A DNA stretch of 64,000 nucleotides from Oceanobacillus limi. GTDB lineage: Bacteria; Bacillota; Bacilli; Bacillales; Amphibacillaceae. Positions 34,951 through 43,660 of this stretch are shown here, piece by piece; positions within the stretch are counted from its first letter, which is position 1, and every line of letters begins with the position of its first letter. Under the pieces are notes generated by a model. It saw only the letters and a list, made by a program, of their open reading frames with translations. It did not search any database and was not told where the DNA came from. The stretch lies in the NCBI RefSeq assembly GCF_900111445.1, contig NZ_FOHE01000008.1:1-64000 (forward strand), written 5' to 3'. The position numbers were made by a program, and so were the translations under genes.

Positions 34951-35300
34951 GTTGATACCTTGGAGACGAAGGTTGATACCTTGGAGACGAAGGTTGATAA
35001 CTTGGAGACGAAGGTTGATAACTCGAGATGAAGGTTGATAACTTGGAGACGAAGGTTGATAACTTGGAGACGAAGGTTGATAACTCGAGATGAAGGTTGA
35101 TAACTTGGAGACGAAGGTTGATAACTTGGAGACGAAGGTTGATAACTCGAGATGAAGGTTGATAACTTGGAGACAAAGGTTGATAACTTGGAGACGAAGG
35201 TTGATAACACGAGATGGAGGTTGATAACTCGAGATGAAGGTTGATAACTTGGAGACGAAGGTTGATAACACGAGATGAAGGTTGATAACACGAGATGAAG
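34951..35300. repeat. Minisatellite: 17 tandem units of 20-21 bp
   Basis: Units begin GTTGATA. Type A (21 bp) continues ACTTGGAGACGAAG, with CC for AC in the first two. Type B (20 bp) continues ACTCGAGATGAAG, and type C (20 bp) ACACGAGATGAAG. Order: A A A B A A B A A B A A C' B A C C. A degenerate unit precedes (34930-34950) and a broken one follows. The A-A-B trio forms a 62-bp higher-order repeat. The 20-bp units break any reading frame, so the long open frames on the minus strand here are not genes. Confidence 0.95.
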
Positions 35301-35347
35301 GTTGATAATGTAGTTACGAAGATCTGCAACCATTTGCCCTTTTTTCA

Positions 35348-35376
35348 TTGTAAATATCTATAAAGTACGTTACAAT
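35348..35376 (+). promoter_or_regulatory. Promoter of the thiT leader
   Basis: TTGTAA (35348-35353), 17-base spacer, TACAAT (35371-35376), some 30 bases before the TPP aptamer. Confidence 0.65.
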
Positions 35377-35407
35377 ACCATTAGCAAAAAAAGTGAATGT
35401 AGAAGCC

Positions 35408-35490
35408 TACAGGGGGAGCCAAGTGGCTGAGAGTGGACGGTTTATGTTCAGACCCTTAGAACCTGTTAGTTAGTACTAGCGTAGGGATGG
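35408..35490 (+). promoter_or_regulatory. TPP riboswitch (Thi-box)
   Basis: Core motifs in order: AGGGGGAGCC, GGCTGAGAG, GACCCTTAGAACCTG, and GCGTAGGGATGG. They form the pyrimidine and pyrophosphate arms of the TPP aptamer. A terminator stem lies between it and thiT, so thiamine pyrophosphate should repress the transporter. Confidence 0.95.
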
Positions 35491-35509
35491 TGGCTTTTTT
35501 GATGGAATA

Positions 35510-35566
35510 AAAGCAATGTGAGCGGATTCCCCATCAGGAAGCTTCCCCTTGGCATTGCTTTTTTTG
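35510..35566 (+). terminator. Thi-box terminator
   Basis: AAAGCAATG pairs with CATTGCTTT; the arm between contains further pairing (CCCC with GGAA-rich segments), followed by TTTTTTT. Confidence 0.85.
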
Positions 35567-35625
35567 TATGTTTAAAAATCGAATTAGTAGATTTTTAGAT
35601 TACTTATAAGGGGAGGAATTTTTAC

Positions 35626-36195
35626 ATGAGTTCAAAGAAAACGTTATTTTTAGTTGAAGTATCAATTTTTACGGCCTTAGCATTTTTACTGGATATCATT
35701 CCATTTTTATCATTTAAAGTGTGGCCAAATGGAGGGTCAGTATCCTTTGCAATGATTCCAGTTTTTATTGTAGCATTCCGCTGGGGACTTAAAGGCGGTT
35801 TACTTTCTGGATTATTATGGGGTTTGTTGCAATTGACTGTAAATCCGTCAATTATTCATCCATTACAAGGTTTTATTGAATATGGTTTTGCATTCACAGT
35901 ATTAGGTTTAGCTGGAATTTTTGCCAAGCCTGTTCAACAATCCATGAGAGATGGGGAATTCGCTAAACGATTTCTATATATCATGTTGGGTGTGTTTATT
36001 GGAAGTGTGTTACGTTTCTTAGCGCATTTTTATGCTGGAATTGTTTTTTGGGATCATTTCGCTCCGGAAAATCAAGAAGTTTGGATTTATTCCCTTGTCT
36101 ATAATGGATCTTACATGCTTCCATCATTTATATTATGTACAATCGTAGTATTTTTCTTGTTTATCAAACAGCCTAGAACATTACTGCAATCTTAA
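35626..36195 (+). CDS. thiT: Thiamine transporter ThiT (ECF substrate-binding subunit)
   Basis: 189 residues with six membrane helices. The family's thiamine-contacting regions are recognisable: LDIIPFLSFKVWPNGGSVSFAMIP, the following WGLKGGLLSGLLWGLLQL, and HFYAGIVFWDHFAP. ThiT binds thiamine and works with the shared EcfAA'T energising module encoded elsewhere. The TPP riboswitch upstream confirms the substrate. Start ATG 35626 has GGGGAGG upstream. Known in Bacillus as YuaJ/ThiT. Confidence 0.96.
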   Translation: MSSKKTLFLVEVSIFTALAFLLDIIPFLSFKVWPNGGSVSFAMIPVFIVAFRWGLKGGLLSGLLWGLLQLTVNPSIIHPLQGFIEYGFAFTVLGLAGIFAKPVQQSMRDGEFAKRFLYIMLGVFIGSVLRFLAHFYAGIVFWDHFAPENQEVWIYSLVYNGSYMLPSFILCTIVVFFLFIKQPRTLLQS

Positions 36196-36219
36196 TATGT
36201 AACAGTCCGCTCATTTCAA

Positions 36220-36256
36220 AGGATAACCTAATTAGGGTTGTCCTTTTATTTTTTTT
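36220..36256 (+). terminator. Terminator of thiT
   Basis: AGGATAACC pairs with GGTTGTCCT, followed by a run rich in T. Confidence 0.82.
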
Positions 36257-36313
36257 GTTATAGTATTTCATGAATTTACGAATTATTCTATACTTTTAGT
36301 AAGGGGTGATTGG

Positions 36314-36445
36314 ATGCGTGAATTCGTTGGTGAATGTATGGTTTGTGGGAAAGACGTTTTTTGTGAAAATGGTTTCCTTGTTGGAATTCATGAAGATGGT
36401 GAGTTGATGTGCAATCAATGTTCGGAAGCCAAATTTGAGGAATGA
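36314..36445 (+). CDS. 43-residue zinc-ribbon-like protein
   Basis: A frame too short for most gene finders. ATG 36314 follows AAGGGGTGAT. The peptide contains CMVC near residue 8 and CNQC near residue 33 with one further Cys, the spacing of a small zinc ribbon. The frame is clean and the codons resemble neighbours. Function unknown. It is followed 66 bases later by the signal-peptidase-like gene. Confidence 0.65.
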   Translation: MREFVGECMVCGKDVFCENGFLVGIHEDGELMCNQCSEAKFEE

Positions 36446-36511
36446 TGTATTATTCCTGAACATGATTATGGATATAAGCTTCATTCATCTAAGTAGTAGG
36501 AGGAGTCGTTC

Positions 36512-37816
36512 ATGGAGGATAATCAATATGAAGATGATCAAAAGAAGTTGCAATCATCAATTGGAGAAAGCCCTTCAAAAGGGGATAAGAATGAGGATGT
36601 TAACAAGGAGGCGTTCCCTCGCCGTTGGATTTATATAGGAGGTATTGCTTGCATCGTAATTCTTTCATTCCTTCTTTATTACAGTGAGAATGGTATGTGG
36701 AGTAAAACAGAAAAGGAACGAATACCAATACCAAATGAAAATGAAGATGTATTGAAGCTGGAAATGGGTTTAATAGAAATCGGTACCAATCCATTCAGGG
36801 AAGGTTATTTTGTAGAAAAACCTATCGTAAGGAATAATGGCATGTCATCCTATTTCCATCCAACTGTTTTGCGATACGATATTGGTCTATCTAACATATG
36901 GAGAGAACCACTAGGAAGTATTAGGGGATATGATCCAGAGGAACAAACCTATGAAAACGGTGTAAGCGTTCATATCGAGCCACATAAGGAATTTGTTGAC
37001 CTGATGGATGATGTGCTTGGATTTAATCTATTTACGGAGCCTAATAGCTTTCAAGGACATCCTGTAATATCTACGATTAATGGAAATTTGTATACATTGT
37101 CCTATCAAGTAGGATCAGAATTTGAAAATGGAGATACGCCAATTGTTCCGGCAGTAAAAGATATGGATCTTCTCCTAGACCATGCTACAGAAGTAGATAT
37201 TGTTGTTACTATACAAGAGAAAGAGATTGGCCGTTTTTATTTAGGAGAAGAAATGCATCAAGTGTACCGCGTTTCTGAAGAAGACCGTTTAGAGGTACTG
37301 TATACATATGACAACATGGTGCGAGGTAACAATGAATATGTTTCAGAAGTGCGTGGTGAAATCATCGTCAATCAGTCATATGATAAACGAACACTTCAGA
37401 GAGGAGATGTGATCTTTTATCAAACTCCTCAGATGGAGAACACAAATCAGTCAGATGTACCGAGCAATAGCTTAGGTAGAATAGTAGGATTGCCTGGGGA
37501 AGAAGTATCGATAAAAGATGGGGTAGTTTATATCGATGAAGAACAGTTAGATCGTCCTTATAATAAGGCTCTTATACAAGGAATGAATAAAGAAACATAT
37601 TTAGAAAAGAAAATAGATGATCACACAAGTAGTGAGAAAGAAGAGATATTGAACTATTTTGATCAAGGTATGGAGGCTGTTGAGGTTCCTCCTAATACTT
37701 TTTTTATACTAAGTGATCAGTGGTGGGATAGTTTCGACAGTAGGGTGTTTGGACCGTTACCTGTAGATGAGATTGAAGGGAAAGTGATGGGGTATAAGGA
37801 AGGAATAGAACATTAG
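36512..37816 (+). CDS. Membrane-anchored protein with degenerate S26 signal-peptidase domain
   Basis: 434 residues: a charged cytoplasmic tail (1-38), one membrane helix (about 39-57), a large extracellular domain I do not recognise (about 65-280), and a C-terminal LepB-like fold (about 290-430). The last contains RGDVIFYQ, LGRIVGLPGEEVSIKDGVVYID, VPPNTFFILSDQWWDSFDSRVFGPLP and IEGKVMGY. In active signal peptidase I the strand before IGLPGD carries the catalytic Lys (KRIIGLPGD); here it is GR. No S-M nucleophile segment follows the membrane helix. So it is probably a pseudo-enzyme or a very divergent one. Start ATG 36512 has AGGAGGAG upstream. Next gene is ten bases downstream. Confidence 0.7.
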   Translation: MEDNQYEDDQKKLQSSIGESPSKGDKNEDVNKEAFPRRWIYIGGIACIVILSFLLYYSENGMWSKTEKERIPIPNENEDVLKLEMGLIEIGTNPFREGYFVEKPIVRNNGMSSYFHPTVLRYDIGLSNIWREPLGSIRGYDPEEQTYENGVSVHIEPHKEFVDLMDDVLGFNLFTEPNSFQGHPVISTINGNLYTLSYQVGSEFENGDTPIVPAVKDMDLLLDHATEVDIVVTIQEKEIGRFYLGEEMHQVYRVSEEDRLEVLYTYDNMVRGNNEYVSEVRGEIIVNQSYDKRTLQRGDVIFYQTPQMENTNQSDVPSNSLGRIVGLPGEEVSIKDGVVYIDEEQLDRPYNKALIQGMNKETYLEKKIDDHTSSEKEEILNYFDQGMEAVEVPPNTFFILSDQWWDSFDSRVFGPLPVDEIEGKVMGYKEGIEH

Positions 37817-37826
37817 AGGTGATTAA

Positions 37827-38336
37827 ATGAATCTACAAAAAATCTTATTTGGTATTATTGGTGTTCTGTTTTTTCTTGTAGTGGTGAATATTGTCATTAT
37901 GAATGAAAACCCACCATCGCAGGAAACGGAAAATACGCTGGATGATACCGGTTATAAAAAAATAAATTATAAATATACAGGAGAAAGCGAACATTGGAAG
38001 GGAGAGTATATTCTAGAGGGCGAAGAGATAACCTATGAATCTTTTGGCGTATTAGAACAGGAATATTGGCATGAGGGTACTGGTCATGTTGAATATATAG
38101 GAGATATAAGTAAGCTAAATGCAGCTGAGAAACTAGACATAAAAGCAGAATTTGGTAGCAGCTCGAGTAGTATGGGGGTTACATTTGATAACGATGCACC
38201 AAGGGAAACAGTATTTAATTTACCTGTTGACAGTTCTGATGTATTTGGTGTTTTTGAAAATCCAATAGAATTAAAGCTTATCTTGGATGGAGAGACAGAA
38301 GTTTTACAATTAGTTCCAGAAGATATAAGTAAATAA
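37827..38336 (+). CDS. Membrane-anchored exported protein of unknown function
   Basis: 169 residues. A single N-terminal helix (about 5-25) anchors a hydrophilic extracellular beta-rich domain (YKYTGESEHWKGEYILEGEEITYES and later strands, including a run of serines). No family recognised. Starts ATG 37827 with AGAGGTGAT upstream, ten bases after the signal-peptidase-like gene, and shares a terminator with it. The two probably act together at the outer membrane face. Confidence 0.68.
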   Translation: MNLQKILFGIIGVLFFLVVVNIVIMNENPPSQETENTLDDTGYKKINYKYTGESEHWKGEYILEGEEITYESFGVLEQEYWHEGTGHVEYIGDISKLNAAEKLDIKAEFGSSSSSMGVTFDNDAPRETVFNLPVDSSDVFGVFENPIELKLILDGETEVLQLVPEDISK

Positions 38337-38376
38337 CTCCAAAGTTGTAGAAAGGCTATGACTTTGGAGCTTTTAT
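38337..38376 (+). terminator. Terminator of the 36512-38336 operon
   Basis: CTCCAAAGT pairs with ACTTTGGAG across a loop of about 15 bases, followed by TTTTATTTT. Confidence 0.85.
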
Positions 38377-38445
38377 TTTCCTTTCACCGCTGGATATAGT
38401 CATGCATAGGCTATAGCACAGTTAAATAAAGAAAGGAAGATATAT

Positions 38446-39861
38446 GTGGAACTAACGATATCCCATCTTCTATATGGTTTGTTCACGCTTTTAATTATCG
38501 GTACGATGATTTTCCGCAAAGGTGTTGTTTTACCAACTTTATTAGGTACCTTTATCATTGCTTGGGTATATAAAGGAAGTTTAGTAGATGGATTCACAGC
38601 GATTTTTAATGCGAACTTAGTTGCTGCTCAAGAGCTTTTTAGTATTTTCTTAATCATTACCTTTATGTTAGCTTTACTCAACTCCTTAAAGGATTTAGGT
38701 GCAGATATTCGAATGATACAGCCGGTTCAGAAAATGATGGTAAATGGTCATATTTCATTTTTTGTCCTTATTGCAATAACATATGTTATTTCTTTATTCT
38801 TTTGGCCAACTCCAGCTGTTCCACTTATATGTGCACTACTTGTTCCAGCAGCAATACGAGCAGGATTACCTGCAATGACAGCAGCTGTGGCAATCGCAAT
38901 TGCGGGGCAAGGTATGGCTTTGTCTTCTGATTATATTGTTCAAGTAGCACCTAGCTTATCGGCTTCCTCTGCTGGACTTGATGCAGGAGTTGTGGCTGAT
39001 CGAGCGATCGTATTATCACTTATTGCTGGTGGTGTAGCGATAGCATTAGCTTACTTCATGTATCGAAAAACAATTCGTTCTAAAAATGATGTAAGAAATG
39101 AACAAGAATTACAAGCGTTGCAGTCACAAGAAAGATCTACGAATCAACCGAAAACAGATAACCTAACGACGTGGAGTAAGGTCTTCGCTGTTTTGGTTCC
39201 ATTATCTCTGTTAGCTGTAGTTGTTTATATGCTTTACAACAAGCTTTACTCGGGTAGTGACGGTTTAGCAGGGGGAGACGGTGCTGCATTTGTAGGAGGG
39301 GTAGCAGTCATTCTATTGTTGCTCTCGACCATTGCATTTGGTAAACATCAAGCCTTGGATTATATAAGCAACCATATTACAGATGGATTCGTCTTCGCAT
39401 TCAAAGCAATGGGACCGGTGATTCCTATAGCGGGTTTCTTCTTTTTAGGGAGCCCGGATTTTTCCGGTAGCATTTTAGGTGTAGAAGAAGGACCTTCCTT
39501 ATTATTTGGTCTGGTGGAAGCAACACAGAGCTTCTTACCACAAAGTGCCTTACTTGCAGCGCTAAGTGTATTGGTAATTGGAATAATATCCGGTCTTGAT
39601 GGTTCTGGCTTCTCGGGACTACCATTAACTGGCGCATTGGCCTCCTCATTAGAAACAGCTTCGATTGATGCCGCAACACTTGCAGCTATTGGTCAAATGG
39701 GTGCCATTTGGACTGGAGGAGGAACACTTGTAGCATGGTCTTCACTTATCGCTATAGCAGGTCTATGTGGTGTCTCGGTAATGGACTTAGTAAGAAAGAA
39801 CTTCCTTCCGGTTATGGCAGGGCTACTCATTATGACATTAGTTGCCGTGTTTATATTATAA
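38446..39861 (+). CDS. Polytopic membrane transporter (ion-transporter-superfamily-like)
   Basis: 471 residues with about 11-12 membrane helices in two halves separated by a hydrophilic loop (about 205-240, Gln/Asn-rich). Half-repeats contain small-residue kinks (FFWPTPAVPLICALLVPAAI and GLDGSGFSGLPLTGALA), a layout typical of elevator-type transporters for organic anions or Na+/H+ exchange. I cannot name the substrate. Start GTG 38446 behind AAAGGAAGA. A glutamate dehydrogenase gene follows, which could hint at an amino-acid or organic-acid substrate, but there are 81 bases between them. Confidence 0.72.
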   Translation: MELTISHLLYGLFTLLIIGTMIFRKGVVLPTLLGTFIIAWVYKGSLVDGFTAIFNANLVAAQELFSIFLIITFMLALLNSLKDLGADIRMIQPVQKMMVNGHISFFVLIAITYVISLFFWPTPAVPLICALLVPAAIRAGLPAMTAAVAIAIAGQGMALSSDYIVQVAPSLSASSAGLDAGVVADRAIVLSLIAGGVAIALAYFMYRKTIRSKNDVRNEQELQALQSQERSTNQPKTDNLTTWSKVFAVLVPLSLLAVVVYMLYNKLYSGSDGLAGGDGAAFVGGVAVILLLLSTIAFGKHQALDYISNHITDGFVFAFKAMGPVIPIAGFFFLGSPDFSGSILGVEEGPSLLFGLVEATQSFLPQSALLAALSVLVIGIISGLDGSGFSGLPLTGALASSLETASIDAATLAAIGQMGAIWTGGGTLVAWSSLIAIAGLCGVSVMDLVRKNFLPVMAGLLIMTLVAVFIL

Positions 39862-39942
39862 ATTTAGTTTTCTTGACGTTGGTATTTGGTTATACTTTTG
39901 ATACAATCGGAACCAAAAGTATGGAAATATGGAGGTTATGTT

Positions 39943-41322
39943 GTGGCTACTAATACGGTGGAAATCGTGCAAGATTCATTACAGGCTTTATTGGATGATC
40001 CGACATTTTTACCAGATTTAGAAGGAGAGACTAGGGAAAAAGCATTTACCTCCTTGGTCTCTATCCTATCTACACCAAATCACGTCAATAAATCATTTTT
40101 ACGTATTGCTTTAGAAAATGGTAAGGTCGTTCGTATCCCATCTTTTCGGGTACAGCATAATAATGTACTTGGACCTTATAAAGGTGGGATTCGTTTTCAT
40201 GAAACAGTTAATGAGGGGGAAGTTGCTAATTTAGCTGCTTTAATGACCTTGAAAAATGCGCTACACGAAGTGCCATTTGGTGGTGGCAAGGGTGGCGTTG
40301 TCATTAATCCAAGAAACTATAGTGAAAAAGACCTTTATTTAATTTGTAAAAAATATGTTCAATATTTTAGTGATATTCTAGGTCCAGATAAAGATATTCC
40401 TGCTCCTGATGTAGGAACAAGCGCCCGAGAAATGGACTGGATGATGGGGGAATATAAAAGCATCCGACCAGGTGAATCCTATCGTGGTAGCTTTACCGGT
40501 AAAAGTGTAGAAAATGGAGGTTCACTAGGTCGTAGAGAAGCTACGGGTAAAGGTGTTTATTTTACATTTCGTTATTTATTATATGATTTTGTAAAAAAAC
40601 AGGAGAAATGGTTATCCGAACGAGATAATATTTTTGCTAAGACGGCGTTATCATTAAAGGATAAATCCATAACTCTTGCAGTTCAAGGATTTGGAAACGT
40701 TGGTTCTGTGGCGGCTTTATCGGCTTATCAATGCAATCATTTAAATAATAAAGTGGTAGCTGTAAGTGATCGGAATGTAACATTGTATAATTCAGATGGC
40801 TTAGATATACCAAACCTAGTGAAATTTGTTGAGAACAATCGCGGTGACCTACCTACAACTGAAAAAGAGTTAGAAAAGGCTGATGTAAAAGCAAATATAA
40901 TGGATCGTGATGAAGTGTTAACACTTGATGTCGATGTCTTGTTATTAGCAGCTTTAGAGAACCAAATCCATCAGGACAATATGAATGAAATTAAAGCACA
41001 ATTTATTGTCGAAGGTGCCAATGCTCCAATTACTACTGAAGCAGATAATTTTTTAAGTGACAAAGGTATCGTGATTATTCCCGACATTTTAGCCAATGCC
41101 GGTGGTGTTATTGTATCGTATTTTGAATGGCTACAAGGAAGAGAAACACAATTTTACAGCGAGGAAGAGGTTTTTAAAAAATTGTACGAGAAAATGGAAC
41201 AAACGTTTGAATCTGTATATCCACAGTTTTTTGGAGATCCGTTTCCTCTTCGGCAAAATTGCTATATTCATGCTGTGATGAAGCTATCTACAATTATGTA
41301 TCGTCAAGGAAAGTTGTATTAA
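39943..41322 (+). CDS. Glutamate dehydrogenase (Glu/Leu/Phe/Val family)
   Basis: 459 residues. N-terminal catalytic part: RVQHNNVLGPYKGGIRFHE, LALMTLKN-like (LAALMTLKNALHEVPFGGGKGG with the catalytic Lys), then PAPDVGTSAREMDWMM. NAD domain: LAVQGFGNVGSVAA (GxGxxG) and ANAGGVIVSYFEWLQ. It interconverts glutamate and 2-oxoglutarate. It is about 35 residues longer than RocG/GudB, with extra residues around 215-235 (QEKWLSERDNIFAK). The longest frame begins at 39886, but GGAGG at 39931-39935 fits GTG 39943. The coenzyme preference is not settled. Confidence 0.9.
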   Translation: MATNTVEIVQDSLQALLDDPTFLPDLEGETREKAFTSLVSILSTPNHVNKSFLRIALENGKVVRIPSFRVQHNNVLGPYKGGIRFHETVNEGEVANLAALMTLKNALHEVPFGGGKGGVVINPRNYSEKDLYLICKKYVQYFSDILGPDKDIPAPDVGTSAREMDWMMGEYKSIRPGESYRGSFTGKSVENGGSLGRREATGKGVYFTFRYLLYDFVKKQEKWLSERDNIFAKTALSLKDKSITLAVQGFGNVGSVAALSAYQCNHLNNKVVAVSDRNVTLYNSDGLDIPNLVKFVENNRGDLPTTEKELEKADVKANIMDRDEVLTLDVDVLLLAALENQIHQDNMNEIKAQFIVEGANAPITTEADNFLSDKGIVIIPDILANAGGVIVSYFEWLQGRETQFYSEEEVFKKLYEKMEQTFESVYPQFFGDPFPLRQNCYIHAVMKLSTIMYRQGKLY

Positions 41323-41373
41323 GATGATCGTGACTTGTATGTCATTACAATAAAATACTATTTCCCTATTTGT

Positions 41374-41412
41374 AGAAGCAAGGAGACTATATTATGTCAC
41401 CTTGCTTCTTCT
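41374..41412 (+). terminator. Terminator of the glutamate dehydrogenase gene
   Basis: AGAAGCAAGG and CCTTGCTTCT form a 10-bp stem around a 17-base loop with TTCT-rich tail. Confidence 0.8.
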
Positions 41413-41460
41413 CTGTTTAATAAGATTTTGTTCATAATTTTTATATGAATTTGTACTAAT

Positions 41461-41474
41461 TTAAAACGCTTTCA
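41461..41474 (+). promoter_or_regulatory. Candidate cre site (CcpA)
   Basis: TTAAAACGCTTTCA matches the cre consensus TGWAARCGYTWNCW at all but the second position. It lies about 90 bases before cstA, a gene under carbon catabolite control in Bacillus. The bases AAACGCT/AGCGTTT around it also form a small inverted repeat. Confidence 0.55.
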
Positions 41475-41561
41475 CATAGCGTTTAAATAGGATTAGCCAT
41501 TTCATCAATGACAACTTTAGTTTTGATGGAAAATCCAATTATATGGGGGAGGTAGATTAAT

Positions 41562-43301
41562 ATGAATGGTATTTTAATAGCAATTGTTGGGTTGGTCGTT
41601 TATGCCTTAGGATTTCGGTTTTACTCGAAATTCGTTGCAGAAAAGATTTTTCGATTGGATCCAAATTATGTAACCCCAGCACATCGGTATAAAGATGGAG
41701 TTGATTATGTCCCGACGAATAAGTTTGTATTATGGGGGCATCATTTTACATCTGTTGCAGGGGCGGCACCTATTCTAGGCCCAGCTGTTGCTGTTTATTG
41801 GGGATGGTTACCAGCACTTCTTTGGGTCGTTCTAGGTACAGTCTTTGCAGCGGGGGTACATGACTTTGGAACATTAGTATTATCTGTAAGGAATAAAGGA
41901 CAATCGGTTGGAACTTTAGCCCACAGATTAATTGGTCAACGAGCAAAGATATTGTTCTTGTTCATTATCCTTATCCTTGTGTTAATGGTAAATGCGGTTT
42001 TTGCCTGGGTCATTTCGAACTTATTCATTTCTTATCCAGCAAGTGTACTTCCGGTATTCATTCAAATTCCATTAGCAATTTGGATTGGGTATGCGGTATA
42101 CAAACGAAATGTAAAAATGCTAGTCCCGTCCTTACTAGCACTTGCCGTCATGTACATCACGGCTATCATTGCTAGTAACGTAGAATTTTTGCAAGTTGAT
42201 TTAGTAAGGTATATGGGAGGAGAAGGTGGAGCAGGTCTCTTTGGTTTAGGAGCTGTGTCTTCTGCATTTTTAATCTGGATCGTCATTTTAATGGTATATG
42301 TTTACATTGCCTCTACTTTACCAGTGTGGAAATTGCTTCAACCAAGAGATTTTATTAATTCTCATCAGTTAGTTGTTGGGTTATTAATTTTATATTTAGG
42401 TTTATTATTTACAAATCCATCTATTTCTGCACCAGCAGTCAATGGAAGTGCGACAGATGTATCATGGTTCCCACTTCTGTTTATTACGATCGCATGTGGA
42501 GCAATATCAGGCTTCCATGGATTGGTTTCCTCTGGTACATCGTCGAAACAATTGGATAAAGAACCAGATGCACGATTTGTTGGTTATGGAGGAGCAATAG
42601 GGGAAGGAATACTTGCATTAGTCTCCATTATAGCGGTTGTAACGCTATTTTCTAGTGAAGAGGCATTTGTTGGTGTATATAGTAGTTTTACTGATGCGAA
42701 TCAAAGCGGTTTAGGTAACTTTGTTGAAGGAGCAGCAGTTCTAGCTCAAGGCTTAGCAATCCCTCCTGAAGTGGCGACGACGATCGTATCCATTATTGTT
42801 GTTAGTTTTGCGGCAACAACACTCGATACATCTGTTAGGCTAATGCGTTACATCATATCCGAGCTCGGTGTTGAGTATAAAATGCCACTATTAACGAAAA
42901 CACATGTTGCTACATCTGTTGCCGTCATCTCAAGTGGAGTCTTAGTTTTATTACCGGAAGGCTCACGAGGGTTCGGGTCAGGCGGATACCTGCTTTGGCC
43001 GTTATTTGGAACTTCCAATCAATTGTTAGCTGGTATCAGTTTACTATTAATCTCTATTTGGTTAAAACGTCAAGGAAGAAACTACGCGATTACATTGATA
43101 CCGATGATTTTCCTCATGTTTATGACATTATATGCTATGTTCCAGCAGGTTGTATTCCAATGGTCATGGTTTGGTAATGAATCAAACACGTTATTGTTCG
43201 TGCTAGGGGCGATTATATTTGTATTTGCTGTTTGGATCGTGTTAACAGCATTCTCAGCATTAAGTGGAAAAGATGATCCACCAATCAATAATAAAGCGTA
43301 A
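41562..43301 (+). CDS. cstA: CstA-family peptide/pyruvate transporter
   Basis: 579 residues with about 15-16 membrane helices. Family stretches are present: NKFVLWGHHFTSVAGAAPILGPA, FAAGVHDFGTLVLSVRNKGQS, GFHGLVSSGTSSKQLDKE and the C-terminal FGTSNQLLAGISLLL. Carbon starvation protein A imports peptides or pyruvate in starved cells. Length is slightly shorter than B. subtilis CstA. Start ATG 41562 has GGGGGAGG upstream. A cre-like site upstream predicts repression while glucose is present. Confidence 0.93.
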   Translation: MNGILIAIVGLVVYALGFRFYSKFVAEKIFRLDPNYVTPAHRYKDGVDYVPTNKFVLWGHHFTSVAGAAPILGPAVAVYWGWLPALLWVVLGTVFAAGVHDFGTLVLSVRNKGQSVGTLAHRLIGQRAKILFLFIILILVLMVNAVFAWVISNLFISYPASVLPVFIQIPLAIWIGYAVYKRNVKMLVPSLLALAVMYITAIIASNVEFLQVDLVRYMGGEGGAGLFGLGAVSSAFLIWIVILMVYVYIASTLPVWKLLQPRDFINSHQLVVGLLILYLGLLFTNPSISAPAVNGSATDVSWFPLLFITIACGAISGFHGLVSSGTSSKQLDKEPDARFVGYGGAIGEGILALVSIIAVVTLFSSEEAFVGVYSSFTDANQSGLGNFVEGAAVLAQGLAIPPEVATTIVSIIVVSFAATTLDTSVRLMRYIISELGVEYKMPLLTKTHVATSVAVISSGVLVLLPEGSRGFGSGGYLLWPLFGTSNQLLAGISLLLISIWLKRQGRNYAITLIPMIFLMFMTLYAMFQQVVFQWSWFGNESNTLLFVLGAIIFVFAVWIVLTAFSALSGKDDPPINNKA

Positions 43302-43320
43302 TGAATAGAGTGATAGAAAT

Positions 43321-43356
43321 GGAAAAGGGATCAATGGATAATGTGATCCCTTTTCT
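43321..43356 (+). terminator. Terminator of cstA
   Basis: GAAAAGGGATCA and TGATCCCTTTTC form a 12-bp stem. It lies inside the extended open frame of the next gene, showing that gene must start downstream of it. Confidence 0.88.
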
Positions 43357-43378
43357 GCTACCTATAGGAGGTGATTGG

Positions 43379-43636
43379 ATGTTAGATAAAGTGAAAAAAC
43401 TTATTGATTATTATGAAGAAGTATTAAGAATGCCGCATCGCCAGGAAATAGCTAGAGAACTACGAAATGAAGATGATTTATTCTTACTACTGCTGTATTC
43501 TGAAATGATTGGTATACCAAATCCGGTTTATTATTATACGTTGGAGTTATACCCCTATATGATTGAAAAATTCCATGATTGGCATCTACGAATGGGAATG
43601 GAAAACTCACCATTGTCTGGTATTCGATGTTGTTAG
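43379..43636 (+). CDS. Cory-CC-star-type small protein, partner of ArsA-like ATPase
   Basis: 85 residues, acidic and helical, ending in Cys-Cys directly before the stop (GIRCC). The sequence YYEEVLRMPHRQEIARELRNED, YSEMIGIPNPVYYYTLELYP and HDWHLRMGMENSPL is very regular. I recall this protein type as cory-CC-star, always beside a TRC40/ArsA-like ATPase, as here (24 bases upstream of it). The terminal Cys pair suggests metal or thiol chemistry. ATG 43379 has TAGGAGGTGA upstream; an in-frame start at 43301 would cross the cstA terminator. Confidence 0.8.
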   Translation: MLDKVKKLIDYYEEVLRMPHRQEIARELRNEDDLFLLLLYSEMIGIPNPVYYYTLELYPYMIEKFHDWHLRMGMENSPLSGIRCC

Positions 43637-43660
43637 TGTGGATTAGTTAGGAGGATGTAG

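Noticed and set aside
34951-35300. CRISPR array
   Set aside because: The units abut without unique spacers, and no cas genes are nearby.
34873-35348. Three overlapping minus-strand open frames of 131-147 codons rich in Ser, Tyr, Pro and Gln
   Set aside because: They are readings of the 20/21-bp minisatellite in all frames. The 20-bp units shift the frame and no ribosome site is present.
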